From assembly GCA_045106765.1 (NCBI GenBank), contig JBGCFD010000070.1:7104-71103 (forward strand): 64,000 bases of DNA, in the 5' to 3' direction. This document shows, one piece after another, positions 17,773 through 26,227 of this stretch. The position numbers and the translations under genes are program-made. Position 1 is the stretch's first letter, and each line of letters begins with the position of its first letter. The notes beneath the pieces were generated by a model. It made no database searches, was not told where the DNA came from, and worked only from the letters and a program-made list of their open reading frames with translations. The stretch is from CAJQQY01 sp045106765 (GTDB lineage Bacteria > Bacteroidota > Bacteroidia > Chitinophagales > Saprospiraceae).

Positions 17773-18282
17773 ATGGAAATAAATGATGTTCAAAGTTTTT
17801 TAAAATACTATTCAAGGATCAAACATCGGACAAGAAGACTTTTCGATTACATTCCAGAAGATAAAATAGAATGGACATATCAAGAAGGAAAGTTTACAAT
17901 TGGAGATATTATTCGTCATCTCGCCAATATCGAACGATTTATGTATGCTGAAAATGCTCAGCTTAAACCTAGTCTTTATGATGGCTGTGAGGAAAAATAT
18001 GCTAAAGGTTTAGATGAAGTCATCAGGTACTATGATATTCTGCACAAGGAATCCATGGCTATTTTTTTAAAACTAACTCAAGATGATTTGAATAAAAAAT
18101 GTATGACTCCAGGCAATGTAGAAATTACCTTATGGAAGTGGTTGCGAGCAATGGTCGAACATGAAATTCACCATCGAGGTCAATTATATTTTTATCTTGG
18201 AATGCTGGGAGTCGAAACTCCACCAATGTATGGATTAACTTCTGAAGAGGTAGCTGCAAGAAGCGCCAATCAATCCAAATAA
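17773..18282 (+). CDS. DinB-family putative metal-dependent protein
   Basis: This 169-aa protein fits the four-helix DinB/DfsB family. Three metal-ligand histidine positions are visible: R-H-L-A-N near residue 49, then the EHEIHHRGQ segment near 127-135. Related proteins include thiol-dependent transferases that use bacillithiol or other low-molecular-weight thiols, but many members have no known reaction. The SDR gene follows after 29 bases on the same strand, so the two are probably co-transcribed. No link to DNA damage can be claimed from sequence. Confidence 0.8.
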   Translation: MEINDVQSFLKYYSRIKHRTRRLFDYIPEDKIEWTYQEGKFTIGDIIRHLANIERFMYAENAQLKPSLYDGCEEKYAKGLDEVIRYYDILHKESMAIFLKLTQDDLNKKCMTPGNVEITLWKWLRAMVEHEIHHRGQLYFYLGMLGVETPPMYGLTSEEVAARSANQSK

Positions 18283-18311
18283 TTATTTCCACTTTGAACC
18301 TAATTTAAAAT

Positions 18312-19127
18312 ATGAACCAAACGATTCTTATCACAGGTAGCAATTCAGGTATCGGAAAAATAACTGCTGAATATTTTGCTAAAAAAAATTGGCAAGTCAT
18401 TGCAACGATGCGAAATATTAAAAAAGCAGGGAATTTAAAAGAGCATCCAAATATTTCTATTTATCAATTGGATGTAACTGATACTCAAAGTATTGAAAAT
18501 GCGAAAGATGCAATTTTAAATGATTTTGGAAAAATAGATGTAGTTGTAAATAATGCAGGTTTTGGTTGCTACGGAGCTTTCGAGCCAACTACGGAATCAG
18601 AAATTGATCGACAAATTGCAGTCAACATAAAAGGTGTGATGATGGTGACTAAAATTTTTTTAGCGCATTTTAGAAAAAATCAATCTGGACTTTTTATTAA
18701 TATTTCTTCGATAGCAGGCTTGGTAAGTTATCCATTGGCATCGATGTATGTTTGTTCGAAATGGGCGGTGGAAGGATTTACAGAAGCAATCTCTTATGAA
18801 TTAAGAGCATTAAATATTCGTGTAAAATTAGTGGAGCCAGGAGGTTTTAAAACTAATTTCCAATTGGAAGGGATCAGTTGGTCTCATGATGAATCCATGC
18901 CTGAATATATTGAACCAACTCAAAAAACAATTGAAAGTAGGATTCAACGACAATCCAATTTGCCTGATCCAATTGCAGTTGCCAAAAAGATTTTTGAAGC
19001 GGCAAATGATGATTCAGATCGGTTAAGATATTTAGTTGGAGATGATGCGGAATCTTATTTTGCGAAGCGAAAAGAAATTGGAGCAGAAGAATATGTAAGG
19101 ATGATTTATCAGAATAATAAAAAATAA
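18312..19127 (+). CDS. Short-chain dehydrogenase/reductase
   Basis: This 271-aa protein is a classical SDR with a Rossmann fold. The cofactor motif is TGSNSGIGK at residues 7-15, followed by N-N-A-G near 90, a catalytic Ser in I-N-I-S-S-I, and the Y-x-x-x-K pair in M-Y-V-C-S-K-W-A near 157. The R residues after the first strand (A-T-M-R-N) suggest NADP(H). The substrate is unknown. It follows the DinB-like gene by 29 bases. A strong hairpin past the stop probably terminates the pair. Confidence 0.88.
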   Translation: MNQTILITGSNSGIGKITAEYFAKKNWQVIATMRNIKKAGNLKEHPNISIYQLDVTDTQSIENAKDAILNDFGKIDVVVNNAGFGCYGAFEPTTESEIDRQIAVNIKGVMMVTKIFLAHFRKNQSGLFINISSIAGLVSYPLASMYVCSKWAVEGFTEAISYELRALNIRVKLVEPGGFKTNFQLEGISWSHDESMPEYIEPTQKTIESRIQRQSNLPDPIAVAKKIFEAANDDSDRLRYLVGDDAESYFAKRKEIGAEEYVRMIYQNNKK

Positions 19128-19497
19128 AAATCTAATCTTTCTTTAAAAGAAAACATCCTGTTTCACAAATTTAATTGTGAACAGGATGACTCTAGGTGTG
19201 GCGTTTTATTAAAAGCCGCTAGGCTTTCATAGGCTTTAAGTTCGATGAGGGAGAGTGCGTTTACTTACCTAAAACAAAAAAAAGTCTTCCATAGCTTTAC
19301 ACTCCCCGTGTTTTTTAGCTTTATTTTTTTTGTTGATCAAATTTACATCTTTCCTATTTTATTATATAGTAATATTTTTGACTACTTTTATAGAAAAAAT
19401 AATTAACCTAATTTTTATATTAAATTTGTAAAGTACTGATAATCAATATTTTGTAGTATTTATTTATTTTTATTTTTTTATAAAAAAAACAATGTAA
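19128..19497. other. 370-bp intergenic region with hairpins and a promoter element
   Basis: A 14-bp stem with one bulge at 19154-19188 (CATCCTGTT and CACAA with their complements) follows the SDR stop and is the likely terminator. A second hairpin AAAGCC-GCTA-GGCTTT lies at 19212-19227. From about 19230 to 19320 the strand has the potential pair GGGAGAGTG / CACTCCCC. This region might be a structured RNA, but I recognise no family. A -7 element at 19422-19429 serves the next gene. Confidence 0.45.
19422..19429 (+). promoter_or_regulatory. -7 promoter element of the 490-aa helical protein gene
   Basis: TAAATTTG is an exact TAnnTTTG match about 70 bases before the ATG. No clear -33 TTG is present. 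Confidence 0.4.
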
Positions 19498-20970
19498 ATG
19501 CATTTTAAAGAAGGGAAGTTAATACAGTTATTAAGTGAAATAGATGAATCAGAACTTAAATCGTTAATGAAATTTGTAAAATCCCCCTATCATAATACGA
19601 ACAAATTAATTATTCCCCTTCTCCAAAAAATCATCGCTTATCATCCAGATTTTGATCATAAAAAATTAACGAAAGAACATCTATATCATTTTATTCATTC
19701 TGAGGGCAAACCTTATCATGAAGGTAGAATGAATTTACTCATGACTAATTTAGTGAGTGTGATTCAGGATTTTTATATGTATCAGGAATTTCAAAAAGAT
19801 AAAATTTTGCAGAGGAGATTAAAGGGGAAAGCGTACAGTAACCGAAATTTGTATAAAAATTATAAGAAGGAAGTGGAGGTAGTTTTAGATGATTTGGAGA
19901 AGTCGCCTTTTAGGGAGGAGGAGTATTTTTTTCAGAGGTATGATGCTGAGCAAAAATTATTTTTTCATATAGAGACTCCAAAAAATCATGATGGTGCAAT
20001 TTATCTTCAGAATGCCATGGAGAATTTAGATTTATTTTATATGACTGCGAAATTGAATTTAGCTTCCGAGCAAATAACTATGACAAAGAGGTTAAATATA
20101 TCAAAGGAAATTATTTTCTTGAATCCGATATTATCCCATTTAGAAATTAGAAAAAATCAACCAAATGTATTAGGGATTTACTATAAAATAATAAAACTTC
20201 GAATAGAAGAAAATTCGATAAATTATTATTATGAAATAAAGGAAAAGCTTTCTTCTTGCCTCAATAGTATTAAACTATTAAGCCAGAAATTAATCTATTT
20301 CAATTTAGTTAATTATGGAATCGGTCTGTTAAATCAAGGAGATAAAGATATTTTGAAGGAGCTATTAATTCTATATAAATTTGGAATAAGTCAAAATTTT
20401 ATCATTAATAATAATACAATTTCACCTTCAACTTATTCTAATATTTCATTAATATCAACAAACTCAGGGGAGTTTGAATGGAGTTTGAATTTTATTCTGG
20501 AGTATGAAGGATATTTACCAAAAGGAGAGATATACTTTACAAAATTAATGGCACTTGCTTTTTTAAATTATCGTAAAGGATTTGCTGAAGACGATAACCA
20601 TTTTTCTAAAACTTTAGAATTGCTTCGAGAAATAACTTATAGTAAGAAGAATATATTCCTTTTTTTAAGATCAAGGTTGTTATGGATCAGGACGTCTTTT
20701 GAAATATTAAAAGATGATAGGTCTTATCATTTAACCTTATTAGATTATATTAAAAGTTTTGAATCCCAACTTAAAAAAGATAATGTGCTTTCTCCTGAAA
20801 GAGTGCAAAGATATTTTTCATTTATTTTATATGTAAAAAAGATTATTAAACTTTTAATGAAAAATAACAGAAGTAAAGAGGAGGTTGATAAAGTTCTTAG
20901 TGAAATAGAAAATCAGAGTAATATTGCTTTGAAGAATTGGTTCATAGAAAAATTGGAGGAGTTTCATTGA
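19498..20970 (+). CDS. Large helical protein of unknown function, paralogue of the 38282 gene product
   Basis: This 490-aa cytoplasmic protein has no signal or membrane segment and looks almost wholly alpha-helical and Lys/Glu/Leu-rich. It resembles the 488-aa protein encoded at 38282-39748 in length, N-terminal layout (a short K-x-x-Q-L-x-x-L-I/L start, then an aromatic K-F/Y segment) and the ending W-F/L-x-E-K-L. It may be an all-helical repeat scaffold, but no named domain is recognised. Codon use is more AT-rich than in the housekeeping genes, which could point to weaker constraint. A 12-bp hairpin overlaps its stop codon. The double-glycine peptide gene lies convergent to it, 17 bases away. 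Confidence 0.65.
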   Translation: MHFKEGKLIQLLSEIDESELKSLMKFVKSPYHNTNKLIIPLLQKIIAYHPDFDHKKLTKEHLYHFIHSEGKPYHEGRMNLLMTNLVSVIQDFYMYQEFQKDKILQRRLKGKAYSNRNLYKNYKKEVEVVLDDLEKSPFREEEYFFQRYDAEQKLFFHIETPKNHDGAIYLQNAMENLDLFYMTAKLNLASEQITMTKRLNISKEIIFLNPILSHLEIRKNQPNVLGIYYKIIKLRIEENSINYYYEIKEKLSSCLNSIKLLSQKLIYFNLVNYGIGLLNQGDKDILKELLILYKFGISQNFIINNNTISPSTYSNISLISTNSGEFEWSLNFILEYEGYLPKGEIYFTKLMALAFLNYRKGFAEDDNHFSKTLELLREITYSKKNIFLFLRSRLLWIRTSFEILKDDRSYHLTLLDYIKSFESQLKKDNVLSPERVQRYFSFILYVKKIIKLLMKNNRSKEEVDKVLSEIENQSNIALKNWFIEKLEEFH

Positions 20971-20979
20971 AACTCCTCC
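20953..20979. terminator. Hairpin at the end of the 490-aa helical protein gene
   Basis: GGAGGAGTTTCA pairs perfectly with TGAAACTCCTCC across the stop codon TGA. It lacks a T run, so it may be an mRNA 3' stabiliser or a weak terminator shared with the convergent peptide gene. Confidence 0.5.
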
Positions 20980-20987
20980 TGTAGTCG

Positions 20988-21101
20988 CTAGCCATCTGTA
21001 ATATCATCATTTCCAATTCCACCCTTCACTTTCTTCAAAGCTTCTTTTTTGATAGCAAATTTTTTAAAGTCTTTTAGTTTTTTTACTTTTTGAGTTTTCA
21101 T
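20988..21101 (-). CDS. Small double-glycine leader peptide (putative RiPP or secreted peptide precursor)
   Basis: A 37-codon frame reads leftward from an ATG at 21099-21101 to a TAG at 20988-20990. The peptide opens with M-K-T-Q-K-V-K-K-L, has a Lys-rich amphipathic leader, and then E-A-L-K-K-V-K-G-G followed by the short acidic tail I-G-N-D-D-I-T-D-G. Hydrophobic positions before a terminal Gly-Gly are the pattern of leader peptides cut by C39 peptidase transporters, and Bacteroidota have many small KGG precursors. The 9-residue core has no Cys and would be an unusually small product. No maturase, C39 transporter or immunity gene is nearby, so it is an orphan. It is too short for standard ORF cut-offs. 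Confidence 0.6.
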   Translation of the reverse strand: MKTQKVKKLKDFKKFAIKKEALKKVKGGIGNDDITDG

Positions 21102-21413
21102 AAGACGTATATATTTAGTGTTCATCATAAGGTCAAGACCTCGATAAACTAGGTTAGAAATCAGATTGTAAATACATTGTTACAACAACAAGATTAATCT
21201 AATCGTACCAGGTGACAGCCCATGAAATAGGCAAATCAATAACCAAACTTGTGTCTCAGAAATAAATGAAGAAGACGAGAAATTTTAGTTTTATAGCTTT
21301 GTCTTCGTTGCGTTTTATTTTCTGCTTTGTTGTTACTTATTATAACATAACAATTGTCAAAAAAATTCCATAGGATGCGATTTTTTAACAATTTATTTTT
21401 TAGGATATTTTTC
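21102..21413. other. Intergenic region upstream of the GG-leader peptide gene
   Basis: This 312-bp AT-rich stretch lies between the peptide gene and the gamma-glutamyltransferase gene. It contains the palindrome GATTAATCTAATC near 21193-21205. On the plus strand an ATG at 21266 opens a 35-codon frame (to 21373) with a basic start and a hydrophobic middle that could be a tiny membrane peptide; support is weak. A TTTTTAGGA/TCCTAAAAA hairpin overlaps the end of the gamma-glutamyltransferase gene at about 21397-21420. Confidence 0.4.
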
Positions 21414-22877
21414 CTAAAAAACTTCAGCTACACCATATCGTCTGACATCTCCAATAGCTTCTAATTTTTTTCCATCATTAAAAATAGAATGAACACCTCC
21501 AAAATACATTGCCAATTCTTCCCAAAAAACGGTATTTTCTTTTTCCAAAGAAAAATCAAAACCTCTTTCTATTTGAAACTTTTCTTCTTGAAAATGAACT
21601 CGTGGATGATGGGTACTTTCTCTAAGATTATTTTGTTTTTCATAGAGTTGAAAAATCACTTGACCAATTGCAAATGGAATTCTTCCTGCACCACCAGACC
21701 CTGCGATAAATTCCAAATCGCCATTTTTTTGAGTAATAATAGTTGGAGTCATCATCGAATGCAATCGAGTATTGGGAACCCAAGAATGTGCGCCATCTGG
21801 CAATAAAAATATTTCTCCCAACATATTATTGAGTTGCATATTAGTGTCAGGAATAAAATACCCACAACCTTCACCGATCGAACTGGTCAAGCTAACTGCA
21901 TTGCCCCAACGATCTAGAATATTAAAATGTGAAGTGCCTCGGTTGGAAGAAATCGAAGGTTGGAACTTGAAATTATTATTTGGAACTAGGTGGTCAAGAT
22001 GTGTTTTAATTTTAAATTCATCTGCTACCATACTTTGAGTTGTTTCCATAGCAAGGGCGAGAGAAGATTCATTTTTGTTGACTTGCGATAACATCATAGC
22101 TAGCATTGCACCACCTTTACTCGGACCATTGGGCAAATAAATAATTCGATTTTTATAATTAAATTTTAAAGGATCGAGTACATTGACTTGGTAATTTTCG
22201 AAGTCAGCTCTCATTAAAAAACCACCTCTTTGTTGGCTATCTTCTGCAATTTTTTTTGCAATCTCTCCTTGATAAAATCCTCGTTTTCCTTCCGAGGCAA
22301 TGAAGGTTAGAAAATCTGCCATTCTTGGCATTTGAATCAAATCTCCTTCTTCTTTTATTTTTCCATTGGGTTTGAAAAATATATTTTTCACCTTAGGATC
22401 TTGCCGAAAGATAGGTTCAAGTAATTGGAAATCAAATGCTTGAAAAGTATCAAGTGGGACCCCTTCTTTGGCTAATTGAATAGCTGGTTGAACTAATTCT
22501 TTCATCGGAATTGTTCCGAATCTCCGATGCATTTCAAAAACTCCTGCGATACTTCCTGGAACTGCTGCTGACCCTAAACCAACATGAAAGGTCTCAGAGT
22601 CACTTCCAAAATCAATTTCCACAGGATAGAAATCAAGTCCGTTTAAATTTTTTTTATTGATAGGAGTTTGGCAAAAAAAATCAAAAAACTGAATGTCTCC
22701 TTTGGCAGTTCTAGTCAATGCAAAACCATTTCCTCCTGCGGACGCCATACAAGGTTCAGCAATAAACATGGCAAAATGTGCTGCGATGGCAGCATCAAAT
22801 GCATTGCCTTTGGCGAGTAAAATTTCTTTGGCTACAGCAAGAGTAGTTTCGTGTCCTGCGGAAATGGCTTGTTGCAT
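21414..22877 (-). CDS. Gamma-glutamyltransferase family protein
   Basis: This 487-aa Ntn-hydrolase has the family order: G-H-E-T-T-L-A near residue 8, G-N-A-F-D-A-A-I-A-A near 24, SAGGNGFALT near 46, and the autocleavage site R-G-T-S-H-F-N with Thr315 as the new N-terminal nucleophile. G-S-G-G-A-G-R-I-P near 415 forms part of the substrate pocket. No signal peptide is visible, so it seems cytoplasmic, unlike classical periplasmic GGT. It could be a GGT-like acylase or cyclic-amide hydrolase rather than a glutathione hydrolase. It ends near a weak hairpin and is separated from gnd by a bidirectional terminator. Confidence 0.82.
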   Translation of the reverse strand: MQQAISAGHETTLAVAKEILLAKGNAFDAAIAAHFAMFIAEPCMASAGGNGFALTRTAKGDIQFFDFFCQTPINKKNLNGLDFYPVEIDFGSDSETFHVGLGSAAVPGSIAGVFEMHRRFGTIPMKELVQPAIQLAKEGVPLDTFQAFDFQLLEPIFRQDPKVKNIFFKPNGKIKEEGDLIQMPRMADFLTFIASEGKRGFYQGEIAKKIAEDSQQRGGFLMRADFENYQVNVLDPLKFNYKNRIIYLPNGPSKGGAMLAMMLSQVNKNESSLALAMETTQSMVADEFKIKTHLDHLVPNNNFKFQPSISSNRGTSHFNILDRWGNAVSLTSSIGEGCGYFIPDTNMQLNNMLGEIFLLPDGAHSWVPNTRLHSMMTPTIITQKNGDLEFIAGSGGAGRIPFAIGQVIFQLYEKQNNLRESTHHPRVHFQEEKFQIERGFDFSLEKENTVFWEELAMYFGGVHSIFNDGKKLEAIGDVRRYGVAEVF

Positions 22878-22924
22878 GTTTGTTTTTTTGGAGAAAAGAA
22901 AAGTTGAAAATAAAGAAAAGTTTT

Positions 22925-22980
22925 AAAATCAAAAGACTCGAATCTTTATCTTTAAAAATTCGAGTCTTTTGATTTTTTTT
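22925..22980. terminator. Terminator of gnd (bidirectional hairpin)
   Basis: A long stem of AAAATCAAAAGACTCGAAT and its complement spans the gap between the gamma-glutamyltransferase start and the gnd stop, with T-rich ends on both strands. Confidence 0.85.
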
Positions 22981-22989
22981 AGAAAAAAA

Positions 22990-24402
22990 TTACTCCCACT
23001 CCGTGTGAAAAATACCATCCTTATCCACTCGCTCATAAGTATGTGATCCAAAATGATCTCGTTGAGCTTGTGTCAAATTCAACGGCAATCTTCCATCTCG
23101 ATACGCATCAAAATAAGCCAATGAAGTTGAAAATGCTAAAGTAGGAACTCCTGCATCAATTGACTTTTTTATAATAGATCGAAGTGCATTATGATTTCGT
23201 TTTAGATGTTTTGCAAAAGTTTTATCAATCATCAAATTAGGCAAATTAGCATCAGTTGAATATGCTTTTCTAATGTCTTCCAACAATGCTGCTCGAATGA
23301 TACAACCACCTCTCCAAATTCTTGCAGTTGCTTCTAAGTCTAATCCAAAACCTTTTTCTTTCGAGGCATCTGCCAACAAAGCCATTCCTTGAGAATAAGC
23401 TGTGATAAAGGCAAAAAATAAGGCATCACCAACCTCTTTCACTAATTTAGTTTTGTCCAATTTAATTTTAGAAGATTTAATTTTTAAAATTTTTGAAGCG
23501 GCGAGTCGTTCATTTTTCAAAGAAGAAATTCCACGCATCGTAACGGCAGCATCAATCGTCGGAACAGGAATTCCAAAGTCCATCGCATTTTGCGAAGTCC
23601 ATTTTCCAGTTCCTTTTTGTTTGGCTTTATCGAGAATTTTATCAATCAACATGCCTTTACCGAGCTCATCTTTTTGAGAAAAAATTTCTGCGGTAATTTC
23701 GACTAAGAAGGATTTTAATTTTCCTCGATTATATTTTTTATAAGCTTGATGTAATTCTTCATTGTTTAAGCCACCAATATTCTTCAAAATATCGTAGCTC
23801 TCTGCGAGCAATTGCATCATGGCATATTCGATTCCATTGTGCACCATTTTTACATAATTTCCAGCCGAACCTTTTCCCATGTATGCAACGCAAGGTTCGT
23901 CATTTACTTTGGCAGAAACGGCTTCCAAAATCTTCTTTACCTTATTATAAGCTTGCTTCGAACCACCGGGCATAATGCTCGGTCCAAATCTTGCCCCTTT
24001 CGCTCCACCTGAAACTCCTACTCCTAAAAATGTTACTTTTTTTTCTTTCAAATATTCCAATCGTCTCTCCGTATCTTCAAAAAAAGAATTACCTCCATCG
24101 ATAATTACATCGTTTGGTTCGATATGTTTGAGTAGCCCGTCGATGACAATATCAACGACTTTTCCAGCAGGAACGAGTAACATGATTTTACGAGGTTTTT
24201 TTAGCGAAGCGACAAAATCTTTCATGTCGGTAGTTGCTTTAGCAGGTTTGCCATCAGCTTCTTCCACAAGTGATTGAACTTGTTTTTTGTTGGTGTCCAA
24301 TCCAATAATCGAATAACCATGATCGGCTACATTCAATAAAAAATTTCTACCCATTACGCCAAGTCCGACCATTCCGAAATCGTATAATTTCTTTTTACTC
24401 AT
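22990..24402 (-). CDS. gnd: 6-phosphogluconate dehydrogenase (decarboxylating)
   Basis: This 470-aa enzyme turns 6-phosphogluconate into ribulose 5-phosphate with NADP+ in the oxidative pentose phosphate pathway. Visible motifs are the Rossmann G-L-x-V-M-G-R-N near residue 12, GVSGGAKGARFGPSIMPGG near 130, K-M-V-H-N-G-I-E-Y near 188 with catalytic Lys, and a C-terminal QRDHFGSHTYER. The ATG at 24402 gives the normal family length; an upstream TTG at 24438 would add 12 residues. It is divergent from zwf and shares that promoter region, which fits joint control of the pathway. Confidence 0.95.
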   Translation of the reverse strand: MSKKKLYDFGMVGLGVMGRNFLLNVADHGYSIIGLDTNKKQVQSLVEEADGKPAKATTDMKDFVASLKKPRKIMLLVPAGKVVDIVIDGLLKHIEPNDVIIDGGNSFFEDTERRLEYLKEKKVTFLGVGVSGGAKGARFGPSIMPGGSKQAYNKVKKILEAVSAKVNDEPCVAYMGKGSAGNYVKMVHNGIEYAMMQLLAESYDILKNIGGLNNEELHQAYKKYNRGKLKSFLVEITAEIFSQKDELGKGMLIDKILDKAKQKGTGKWTSQNAMDFGIPVPTIDAAVTMRGISSLKNERLAASKILKIKSSKIKLDKTKLVKEVGDALFFAFITAYSQGMALLADASKEKGFGLDLEATARIWRGGCIIRAALLEDIRKAYSTDANLPNLMIDKTFAKHLKRNHNALRSIIKKSIDAGVPTLAFSTSLAYFDAYRDGRLPLNLTQAQRDHFGSHTYERVDKDGIFHTEWE

Positions 24403-24552
24403 AATGCTGATTTGATTTTTTTGAAAAAATATTTGCAATAATACGCATTGCTAAAATATTTATTTGCATGAATTTTATTTCAAGTAAACAATTTTATTAA
24501 AAATGGTTTTTACAAAGACATAAATTCTTCAATAATTTTTTAGTTGAGGTTG

Positions 24553-24580
24553 TTGGAGTAATTGTTTTTAAGTAGGTTTG
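24553..24580 (+). promoter_or_regulatory. Promoter of zwf
   Basis: TTG at 24553-24555, 17 bases, then TAGGTTTG at 24573-24580: both Bacteroidota elements at good spacing, 28 bases before the zwf ATG. Confidence 0.65.
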
Positions 24581-24608
24581 ACGAAAATAAATGTAACCAA
24601 TTAAAAAT

Positions 24609-26135
24609 ATGAATGGAGTAATCTTTGTAATTTTTGGCGCATCGGGCGATTTGGCGGTGCGTAAATTAATACCTGCAATTTATGAATTGCACCAAGGAAA
24701 ATATTTGCCTGATAATTTTGCGGTACTTGGAGTGAGTCGTTCGGATTATTCGAATGAGGCATTTCGAAGTAAAGTTTTTTTCGCTAACGAATTTATTGAT
24801 CATCAGGAAAAAGGAGAAAGAGACGAGGAAATGGAAAAGAATTTCGCCGAACGATTATCTTATATTCCTATTCAGACTTCCGTATCTGATGACTATGCAA
24901 AGGTGAAAGATGAGTTGGCAAAGTTGGATGAGAAATTCAACATTGGAGGAAATTATATTTATTACTTATCGACACCTCCATTTTTATACGAAACGATTCC
25001 AACTTGTTTGGCAGCACATGGTTTGAATGAAGAGAAAGATGGGTGGAAAAGATTGGTCATTGAAAAACCATTTGGCTATGATTTAGAAACTGCGATTGAG
25101 TTAAATAAAAATATCAAAAATAATTTTGACGAAAATCAAATCTATCGGATCGACCATTATCTCGGAAAAGAAACCGTGCAAAATTTATTAGTCACTCGTT
25201 TTGCCAACGGAATTTTTGAGCCACTCTGGAATCGAAATTATATTGAGCATGTACAGATTACAAATGCCGAAAATTTGACCGTCGGAAGTCGTGGAGGTTA
25301 TTATGATAAATCTGGTGCGTTGCGAGATATGTTTCAAAACCACTTGATGCAAATAATTGCACACATCGGAATGGAACCACCGATTGCTGCGGATGCTGCT
25401 GCGATTCGAGATGAAAAATTAAAATTACTAAAATCTATTCGTCCAATCAAAGAAGCCGATGTTCCTTCGCAAGTTATTCGAGGTCAATATACTTCCTCAA
25501 CAATTAACAAAGAAAGAGTTAATGGTTACAGAAAAGAAGAAGGAGTACCAAAGGATTCTCGAACAGAAACTTTTGTTGCGTTAAAATTCTTTATTGATAA
25601 TTGGCGATGGGCAGGAGTTCCATTTTATGTTCGATCTGGAAAAGCACTACCAACCAAAGTGACAGAAGTTGTGATAACTTTTAAAGACCCACCGAACGCA
25701 CTTTTTCGAAAAGAGGAGCAGGTGTATAATGATAATAATCAATTGATTATTCGAATTCAACCAGACGAAGGTTTGGTGTTGAAATTTGGAATGAAAGTGC
25801 CGGGAGCAGGTTTTGAAGTAAAAGATGTAGGGATGGATTTTCATTATTCAGATTTGACGGATGCACATGTTCCTGCTGCCTACGAACGATTATTGTTGGA
25901 TGTAATAAAAGGAGATGCGACACTTTATGCAAGAGGAGATTCTGTCGAAGAGGCTTGGCGATTTGTTGAACCGATCTTGCAGGCTTGGAAAAATAAACCT
26001 GAAATAAAAGTGCATGGTTATCCTGCCGGAACTTGGGGACCAACTGTTGTGTCAAAATTAATTGAATCTGATAGCGTTACCTGGAGGAATCCATGTAGTA
26101 ATTTGACGGCGGATGATAATTATTCTGAACTTTAG
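24609..26135 (+). CDS. zwf: Glucose-6-phosphate 1-dehydrogenase
   Basis: This 508-aa enzyme oxidises glucose 6-phosphate to the lactone with NADP+. The cofactor motif GASGDLA is at residues 9-15, the K-P-F-G-Y-D segment near 154, and the signature RIDHYLGKETVQN near 180 with the catalytic His. Length is normal. It is followed after 92 bases by pgl, and gnd is divergent, so the three enzymes of the oxidative branch are together. The gap before pgl holds an inverted repeat that may weaken read-through. Confidence 0.96.
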   Translation: MNGVIFVIFGASGDLAVRKLIPAIYELHQGKYLPDNFAVLGVSRSDYSNEAFRSKVFFANEFIDHQEKGERDEEMEKNFAERLSYIPIQTSVSDDYAKVKDELAKLDEKFNIGGNYIYYLSTPPFLYETIPTCLAAHGLNEEKDGWKRLVIEKPFGYDLETAIELNKNIKNNFDENQIYRIDHYLGKETVQNLLVTRFANGIFEPLWNRNYIEHVQITNAENLTVGSRGGYYDKSGALRDMFQNHLMQIIAHIGMEPPIAADAAAIRDEKLKLLKSIRPIKEADVPSQVIRGQYTSSTINKERVNGYRKEEGVPKDSRTETFVALKFFIDNWRWAGVPFYVRSGKALPTKVTEVVITFKDPPNALFRKEEQVYNDNNQLIIRIQPDEGLVLKFGMKVPGAGFEVKDVGMDFHYSDLTDAHVPAAYERLLLDVIKGDATLYARGDSVEEAWRFVEPILQAWKNKPEIKVHGYPAGTWGPTVVSKLIESDSVTWRNPCSNLTADDNYSEL

Positions 26136-26150
26136 AAAATGATATTTTTT

Positions 26151-26204
26151 AACGCAGAGATGCAGAGAGTTTTGAAGAAATAATAACTCTTTGCTCTTTG
26201 CGTT
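26151..26204. repeat. Inverted repeat between zwf and pgl
   Basis: Arms at 26151-26171 and 26185-26204 both read AACGCA-AGA-GCA-AGAGTT with a few changes. The repeated word (ACGCAGAGATGCAGAGA) recurs within each arm. It has the form of the intergenic repeats listed elsewhere in this window. Confidence 0.7.
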
Positions 26205-26227
26205 GAAAAATTTAAAAATAAATAAAA

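Noticed and set aside
20988..22877. GG peptide plus gamma-glutamyltransferase as a maturation pair
   Set aside because: The enzyme has ordinary GGT-family motifs and is not a peptide maturase or C39 protease.
24438..24438. TTG start for gnd
   Set aside because: The ATG at 24402 gives the normal family N-terminus.
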